Origin: Castellaniella sp. S9
GTDB taxonomy: Bacteria > Pseudomonadota > Gammaproteobacteria > Burkholderiales > Burkholderiaceae_B
Direction of reading: 5' to 3'
Assembly (NCBI RefSeq): GCF_027257175.1
Contig: NZ_JAPFGD010000005.1
Coordinates: 328,447 to 392,446 of the forward strand
Length of the DNA stretch: 64,000 bases
This document shows, piece by piece, positions 59,021-64,000 of this stretch; positions within the stretch are counted from its first letter, which is position 1, and each line of letters begins with the position of its first letter. The notes beneath the pieces were generated by a model. It saw nothing but the letters and a program-made list of their open reading frames with translations, was not told the DNA's origin and made no database searches. The position numbers and the translations under genes are program-made.

Positions 59021-60004
59021 ATGTACCAACCGAGCACGACTCCCTACCAAGAGCATAGGGGATTCAAACGGACCTTCAGGCAGGGTCATCTAAGCCTTGG
59101 GCTGTTCTTTCCCCTGGAGGCTTTCGAGGGTGACACACCGCGCATGCTGGATCAGGTCGCGCTGGCCAAACGTGCAGAGGCACTTGGTTTTTCGGCGCTC
59201 TGGTTTCGCGACGTGCCGCTCAGGGACCCAAGCTTCGGCGATGTCGGCCAGGTTTTCGACCCTTGGGTGTATCTGGGCTACATGGCAGCCCATACAACAA
59301 AAATCGCACTAGGCACCGCCTCCATCGCCCTTACTTTGCGTAATCCCTTGCACACGGCAAAGGCCGCAGCGAGCATTGATCAGTTAAGTGGAGGTCGCTT
59401 GCTCCTGGGAGTAGCCTCTGGCGATCGTCCCGTGGAGTTTCCCGCATTCAGCGTTGATCCAGAACAGCGCGGCGAGACCTTTCAAGAAAACCTCAATGTG
59501 ATACGCCAAGCCCATCGAACACACTTCGAGCCCATTCGCTGGAGTCACGGTGAGTTACTGGGGGCCGATCTCGTTCCCAAACCTACGACTCGGGAAATAC
59601 CGCTATTCGTAACCGGACATAGCCGCCAGTCGCTCGATTGGATCGCGCGTGAAAGCCATGGATGGATCAACTATCCACGTCCGCCAAAAATACAGCGACT
59701 CATCGTGGAAGATTGGCGACAGGAAACGGCTAAACAATGTGGCACTATCTACAAGCCGTTCTTGCAATCGCTGTATATCGACCTGGACGAACACCCATCC
59801 ACGCCGCCCTCGCCTATCCATCTAGGATTTCGACTGGGACGTAACCATCTTCTGGCCTTGCTGGATACACTTCAGGAAATCGGTGTAGATCACGTCATCC
59901 TGAACCTCAAGTATGGTAAACGCCCCGCAGCAGAGGTTATCGAGGAACTTGGCAAACATATCGTCCCGCAATTCGGCGCACAGGTGTCCGATAGTCCTAC
60001 CTGA
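59021..60004 (+). CDS. LLM-class flavin-dependent oxidoreductase
   Basis: A 327-residue luciferase-like enzyme: LSLGLFFPLEAFEGDTPRML, GFSALWFRDVPLRDPSFGD, TKIALGTASIALTLRNPLHT, AASIDQLSGGRLLLGVASGD. Family members use reduced FMN or F420 to oxygenate or reduce substrates. This sub-branch (TIGR03571-like) is known from proteobacterial stress or xenobiotic loci. GAGGAAG precedes the ATG. Probably co-transcribed with the Old Yellow Enzyme gene 66 bases upstream. Confidence 0.88.
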   Translation: MYQPSTTPYQEHRGFKRTFRQGHLSLGLFFPLEAFEGDTPRMLDQVALAKRAEALGFSALWFRDVPLRDPSFGDVGQVFDPWVYLGYMAAHTTKIALGTASIALTLRNPLHTAKAAASIDQLSGGRLLLGVASGDRPVEFPAFSVDPEQRGETFQENLNVIRQAHRTHFEPIRWSHGELLGADLVPKPTTREIPLFVTGHSRQSLDWIARESHGWINYPRPPKIQRLIVEDWRQETAKQCGTIYKPFLQSLYIDLDEHPSTPPSPIHLGFRLGRNHLLALLDTLQEIGVDHVILNLKYGKRPAAEVIEELGKHIVPQFGAQVSDSPT

Positions 60005-60138
60005 CAGGACAATAGGATTCCAGTCCAAGCCTGCCCATCACTGCGAAGGGCAGGCGCGGAGATCATGGTGAAGCCTTCCAATTTGCTGCGTGAATCAGGA
60101 AGATATCCAGATATCGGAAGAGTAGGTATAAAAAATTC

Positions 60139-60444
60139 ATGACTATTGACGTCAACGAAGCCCTGAAAGCATTGGCGAACCCGATGCGCCTTACCATCCT
60201 CAATTGGCTCAAGGATCCCAGGACAGCCTTTCCCGGGCAGGAGGTCGACCCAGAAACGGTAGGCGTGTGCGTCAGTATCATCCAAGAGCGCACGGGCCTC
60301 TCGCAGTCAACGACATCGCTTTATCTCGCAGCTCTACAGCGCGCGCAATTGGTGACATCGCAGCGGATCGGCCCTTGGACCTACTACAAACGCCACGATG
60401 AGAATATCGATGCCTTCCTCAAGGCGCTGCAAGAAAGAATCTAG
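60139..60444 (+). CDS. ArsR-like winged-helix regulator
   Basis: A 101-residue protein: EALKALANPMRLTILNWLKD at the N-terminus and recognition region ERTGLSQSTTSLYLAALQRA, followed by LVTSQRIGPWTYYKRHDE. This is the ArsR fold. The usual metal motif CxC is missing; CVSII carries one Cys only, so it may sense redox or an organic ligand. Last gene of the oxidoreductase group; the sequence upstream contains GATATCCAGATATC, a possible operator. Confidence 0.85.
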   Translation: MTIDVNEALKALANPMRLTILNWLKDPRTAFPGQEVDPETVGVCVSIIQERTGLSQSTTSLYLAALQRAQLVTSQRIGPWTYYKRHDENIDAFLKALQERI

Positions 60445-60501
60445 GTGTGCAGTCCCACGAAGTCATGGTGCATTCTTGAGCCCTCATCAGGAGGATGCGC
60501 T

Positions 60502-60797
60502 ATGGCAACAGGTCTTCATGGCTCAGCCCGCACAACACCGCCCCGCGAGTTCGAGCCGAGCTCCAAGCGTCGCAAGAGTCGACGCGCGCCCTTGCCGCCC
60601 GCTACGGACTGAACGTCAAGACCGTAGCCAAGTGGGGTTCGCGCTCGACGACAACAGACAAACCCATGGGGCCTGCCAAACCATGTAGCGTCCGGCTCTC
60701 GGATGCTGAAGAAGCGATGGTGGTCGATTTCAGGCGCCGCACCCTGCTTCCCTTGGACGACCTGCTGGTGCATCTGCGTGAAACCCTCCCTCCTTTA
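60502..60797 (+). pseudogene. IS481-family transposase, 5' fragment
   Basis: From the ATG at 60502 (AGGAGG nearby) MATGLHGSARTTP reads into a frameshift near 60540 and continues as RVRAELQASQESTRALAARY, GLNVKTVAKW and EEAMVVDFRRRTLLPLDDLL. That is the N-terminal helix-turn-helix of IS481-type transposases. The catalytic DDE part is absent, cut off shortly before the IS21-family element. Confidence 0.85.
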
Positions 60798-60928
60798 CGA
60801 ATACCGGATAGCGTAGGAGTGATTGATTTTCATGCGTTAGAGAGGGCCTCGCTGCCCCCCGATGGCCACCCCAAACTGCTCCACTTATGGCCGGTCAAAC
60901 TGCTCCAGACAGGACGGTCGGATGGTGA

Positions 60929-61687
60929 CTATACGGGCGTGGCGGTGATGCGTGAGGCGGCCTCCTTCAAACGGTAGCTCTTTCCCTCGAACTCCAGCAT
61001 CGCGCAGCGGTGCATGAGTCGGTCCAGGATGGTGGTGGCCATGGTGGCGTCGCCCAGGTATTTGCCCCAGTCCTGCACCACGCGGTTGGAGGTGATGACG
61101 ATGGCGCGGCGCAACTTGTAGCGCTGGTGCACGATGGCCTGCAGCAACTCGGCACTCACATCGGCGATGCGCCGGGCCAGGAACAGATCGTCCAGCACCA
61201 GCAGGTCGGGCTCGATCCAGCTCTTGAGCTGTTCGGCCTGTTCTTGTGTGCTGGCCAGCCCGTAGTGGGCGAACTCGGTGTCGGCCTCCACGTAACGCAC
61301 GTCGTATCCCTGCAGCGTGGCCTGGTAGGCCACGGCCTTGGCAACATGGCTCTTGCCGGTGCCGGGCTTGCCAATGATCAGCGCGTTGGCGCCCTCGCCG
61401 ATGAACTTCAGGGTGTGCAACTCGAAGCAGGCGCTGCGCGGAAGCTTCGGATTGAAACGCCAGTCGAAGTCCGCCAGCGAGGGCCGCTCATCCAGACCCG
61501 AGCGCTTGAAGCGGCGCTCGGTCAAGCGAGAGCGGCGCCGGTCCAGTTCGTCCTGGAGCATAGCGGAGAAGGTCTCCAGGAAGGGCTGCTGGGCGGCATG
61601 AGCCTGCATCACACGGGTCGACAGGGTCTCGGCAATGCCAGACAGGCGCAGCTCGCGCAGGGCGCGTTCGATCTCGATCATGTTCAT
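60929..61687 (-). CDS. istB: IS21-family helper ATPase IstB
   Basis: A 252-residue AAA+ ATPase related to DnaC/DnaA. Walker A IIGKPGTGKSHVAKA (104-118), Walker B LLVLDDLFLARRI, sensor ITSNRVVQDWGKYLGD. It regulates target choice and stimulates the IstA transposase. Start overlaps the istA stop (ATGA). Intact. Confidence 0.95.
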   Translation of the reverse strand: MNMIEIERALRELRLSGIAETLSTRVMQAHAAQQPFLETFSAMLQDELDRRRSRLTERRFKRSGLDERPSLADFDWRFNPKLPRSACFELHTLKFIGEGANALIIGKPGTGKSHVAKAVAYQATLQGYDVRYVEADTEFAHYGLASTQEQAEQLKSWIEPDLLVLDDLFLARRIADVSAELLQAIVHQRYKLRRAIVITSNRVVQDWGKYLGDATMATTILDRLMHRCAMLEFEGKSYRLKEAASRITATPV

Positions 61688-63264
61688 GGCTGGGCGCTCT
61701 CAAGGGATTGGGTGGCGGTGGCGGCGTGGGCAAAGAGATCGCCGTACTCGTCAGCGCTGCGAATGAGCGCGTGTTGTTGGGTGAGCGCTGGTGTCGGGGC
61801 GTCGGCCTCCAGGGCAGCCAAGGCATCGGCCACGAGCCGCTCGGTCAGCGCCTTGACGTGGCGGTAGCTGTGCACGCCTTGTTCCATGGCCGCCTCGCAG
61901 GCTGCGTCGATGAACCGGTGTGGGTAGCGCCGTGCCAGGTTGACGATGCCCCAGAGCTTGCGCTGACCCACCCGGCCTTCGATGGCAAACAGCATCTCGC
62001 ACAGCCGTGCCGCCTGAGGGCCGATGGCCTGGGCCTGGCTGAGAATGAAACGGGTCTCACGCGAGGGGTTGAACACGCGCTCGGCCATGGGCAACACCAC
62101 GGTGCCGGGCCGATCCACCCGGGCGTGGGTGCGCAGCAAGGCCTGGGTGCGCAAGTCCCGAATTTCGATGCGCCGCTCGAAGATCCGCACCAGCACCTTG
62201 GCGCCAATGGGTGCGGGGCGCGCGGCATAGCTGCTGTGCTCGATGCGCACACAGCTGTCGTCGCAGACCGTGCGCTGCACCTCGGTGAAGTACGACATGC
62301 CGGTGATCGGCAGCGGCTGCAGGTGTGCGCGCTCCTCCTCGAACATGGCCTGCACCTGGCGGCGTTCGGCACCGTGGATGCGAGACGCTGCCCACTTCAC
62401 TTCCCAGTGTTCCAGGAAGGCGTTCTGCTCCTCGATGCTCTCGAAGCGCCGGCCCTTGAGCGCGGTGGCCTGGGTGTGGGCGATGGCGTGTTCTACCGTC
62501 CCTTTGCGATTGGGGTCTCGCACCCGAGCCGGGTCGGCCACCACCTCGTAGTGGGCCAGCGTGGCGGCATAGACCGGGTTGAGAGCGGGCTCGTACAGGT
62601 CGGGCTTCAAGACGCCTTCCTTGAGGTTGTCCAGCACGACATACCGGGCAGACCCACCGAAGTAGCGCCAGGCCTGCTCGTGCAGCTCGGCCCAGATCTG
62701 CTGGCCGGAATTCCAGACCACGCGGCGAAAGCTGCGCCGCGAGTAACGCAGCGTGGCCACGAACAGGCGGGGTTTGCGCCAGCGCTCGGTGCCGGGTACC
62801 CGGGTGGGCGCGCCCTCGCCGTAGTCGACCTGCATCTCTTCACCCGGGGCAAACGAGAGGCGATCGAACTGCTCGGGTTCCTTGTGGCGCAGTTGTGCCG
62901 CGAAGCGTTTGACGGAGTTGTACGCGCCATCGAAGCCGTGAAGGTCGACCAGGTCTTGGTAGATGGCGGTGGCGTTGCGGCCCAGGCGCAACTGGGCGTC
63001 GATGAAGGCGCGGTGGGGTTCGCACCTGGAGGTGGCCACCGGTGTTGCAACCGGCGTCAGGGTCGGTGGCCAGGGTGGAGCAGTTTGGATGGGAGAGTCG
63101 GTGGCCACCCCGGGGCAGTTTGCTGGGTCGGCGGCAAAGCGTTGCTGATACGAGCGGATGGTGTGGCGCGAGATGCCGGTGATGCGTTCGATCTCGCGTT
63201 GGGTGGCGCCGCCCTTGAGCAGCGTCCAGATGGTGGTTTGTAGATGTGGCTTCAAGACGTTCAA
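61684..63264 (-). CDS. istA: IS21-family transposase IstA
   Basis: A 526-residue DDE transposase. N-terminal helix-turn-helix (GGATQREIERITGISRHTIR), a Pro/Thr-rich linker at about 48-75, and the catalytic core with MQVDYGEGAP (first Asp), VLDNLKEGV (second Asp) and KGTVEHAIAHTQ (Glu). The linker is encoded by DNA resembling the element's own terminal repeats. Translationally coupled with istB. Confidence 0.95.
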   Translation of the reverse strand: MNVLKPHLQTTIWTLLKGGATQREIERITGISRHTIRSYQQRFAADPANCPGVATDSPIQTAPPWPPTLTPVATPVATSRCEPHRAFIDAQLRLGRNATAIYQDLVDLHGFDGAYNSVKRFAAQLRHKEPEQFDRLSFAPGEEMQVDYGEGAPTRVPGTERWRKPRLFVATLRYSRRSFRRVVWNSGQQIWAELHEQAWRYFGGSARYVVLDNLKEGVLKPDLYEPALNPVYAATLAHYEVVADPARVRDPNRKGTVEHAIAHTQATALKGRRFESIEEQNAFLEHWEVKWAASRIHGAERRQVQAMFEEERAHLQPLPITGMSYFTEVQRTVCDDSCVRIEHSSYAARPAPIGAKVLVRIFERRIEIRDLRTQALLRTHARVDRPGTVVLPMAERVFNPSRETRFILSQAQAIGPQAARLCEMLFAIEGRVGQRKLWGIVNLARRYPHRFIDAACEAAMEQGVHSYRHVKALTERLVADALAALEADAPTPALTQQHALIRSADEYGDLFAHAATATQSLESAQP

Positions 63265-63419
63265 CCTCGGGCTCCCTCGGGATAAGGGAGCGAAAGTAAC
63301 GTCCTGCCGGGTCGGGACTCACGGCGCCCGACGCACCATGCTCAATGCGTCAGATCACCGCGGCCAGAGTGGAGCAGTTTGGGTGGCCATAAGTGGGGCA
63401 GTTTGGGTGGCCGCCGGGG

Positions 63420-63890
63420 TTGGCCAATGGCCGCTGCATCAAGTGCCTGACCGTCGCCGACGACTTCACCCACGAGTGCGTGGATATCGCGGTGGATCAT
63501 GGCATCAGCGGTGCCTACGTGGTGCGCGTGCTGGAGCAGATCGCCTGCTTCCGCGGCTATCCCCGTGCCGTGCGCACGGACAATGGTCCGGAATTCACCA
63601 GCCGCGCCTTCATCACCTGGGCGCAGCAGCATGGCGTCGAACACATCCTGATCGAACCCGGCAAGCCCATGCAGAACGGCTACATCGAGAGCTTCAACGG
63701 CAAGTTCCGCGATGAATGCCTCAACGAGCACTGGTTCACATCGTTGGCCCAGGCTCGCGAGGTAATCGCCGATTGGCGGCGGGACTACAACGAGGTTCGT
63801 CCGCACAGTAGTTGTGGCCGCACCCCACCGGCGCTGTTCGCCGCCAACCATCGCGCACAAACCGACAACAACGCCCCCCGTGTCAGCATA
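63420..63890 (+). pseudogene. IS3-family transposase (orfB), 3' fragment
   Basis: Starting directly after the IS21 end, the frame reads [40 protein letters not shown] and [20 protein letters not shown], the catalytic core of IS3/IS407-type transposases with second Asp and Glu. The first catalytic Asp, normally a few residues before LANGR, is missing, as is everything upstream. The 3' end appears replaced by the next element around 63890. Non-functional. Confidence 0.88.
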
Positions 63891-63918
63891 GTTGTCGCAT
63901 CGAATTTGGGTTCTCCAC

Positions 63919-64000
63919 ATGAATTTGACGACATACAGCCAGGCCTTCAAGGAAGAGGCAGTTCGCAAGACGTTGCAACGCAGTAGCGGGCGAACGATCT
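63919..64000 (+). CDS. Transposase N-terminus (partial, runs off window)
   Basis: [20 protein letters not shown] opens a frame that continues to the window edge. The 'FKEEAVRK' start is typical of helix-turn-helix orfA proteins of IS3-type and related elements. Only 27 codons are visible, so family assignment is tentative. Confidence 0.6.
   Translation, partial: MNLTTYSQAFKEEAVRKTLQRSSGRTI

Larger units (their letters stand above)
60864..63412. mobile_element. IS21-family insertion sequence, apparently complete
   Basis: Terminal inverted repeats of about 50 bases: the left begins TGGCCACCCCAAACTGCTCC and the right, read inward, GGCCACCCAAACTGCCCC. Each end has two copies of AAACTGCYCCA, the multiple terminal repeats typical of IS21. 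Two overlapping genes (istA, istB) read right to left. Flanks are pieces of two different elements, so target duplication cannot be recognised. Ends are approximate. Confidence 0.85.

Noticed and set aside
61708..63243. 511-codon plus-strand frame
   Set aside because: Antisense to istA, which shows the full IS21 transposase pattern.
51360..64000. Second copy of the tRNA-Gly 3' end as the right attachment site
   Set aside because: No repeat of the tRNA end was seen within the window; the island probably ends beyond 64000.

Overview
The window is high-GC bacterial chromosome. Its conserved blocks (hrcA and hemH with grpE, dnaK and dnaJ; nadK-recN; fur, bamE-dapB, murB; icd) match the order I know from Burkholderiales, and the content fits the Alcaligenaceae (Bordetella, Achromobacter, Castellaniella and relatives). 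This placement is inferred from gene content and order; no marker phylogeny was possible.

Region 1 (1-6380) is the right end of an integrated element. It holds a very large DUF499-type ATPase that runs off the left edge, with a small ribbon-helix-helix partner overlapping its start; then a Cro/YdaS-like repressor, about 0.9 kb without a convincing gene, two excisionase-like helix-turn-helix proteins and a tyrosine integrase. The integrase starts inside a cluster of five GGGGCCAT repeats and abuts the terminator of icd. Region 2 (6380-11402) is core sequence: icd, a DUF1841 protein, two c-type cytochromes, and a MoxR ATPase with a VWA protein.

Region 3 (11454-36537) is a large catabolic and transport region. 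A KstD-like flavoprotein and a LysR regulator precede a tightly coupled operon: aldehyde dehydrogenase, ThDP enzyme, second flavoprotein, solute-binding protein, LivH permease, one polypeptide fusing LivM, LivG and LivF, TIM-barrel isomerase, NAD-dependent epimerase, cupin, second epimerase. A second, paralogous transporter with the same triple fusion follows, then an SDR. Related TATACC-type motifs lie upstream of four of these units and suggest one regulon. The substrate is unknown; the enzyme set suggests oxidation and C-C cleavage of a cyclic or oxo compound. A convergent tcuA-tcuB pair with a LysR regulator (tricarballylate dehydrogenase type) closes the region.

Region 4 (36618-51382) is housekeeping: M16 peptidase, heat-shock genes with two clear sigma-32 promoters (before grpE and before dnaK), hemH, hrcA, nadK, recN, fur, bamE, dapB, murB and tRNA-Gly(GCC) with its own promoter and terminator.

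Region 5 (51383-64000) is a second integrated element next to tRNA-Gly. It starts with a tyrosine integrase that has a long C-terminal extension, followed by an XRE regulator divergent from a LysR protein lacking its DNA-binding domain, a LysR/MocR divergent pair with an array of five related half-sites, a decayed aldehyde dehydrogenase, an Old Yellow Enzyme, a luciferase-like flavin oxidoreductase and an ArsR-like regulator. It ends in a scrap heap of insertion sequences: an IS481 5' fragment, an intact-looking IS21-family element, an IS3 3' fragment and the start of a further transposase. No CRISPR array or rRNA gene was seen.
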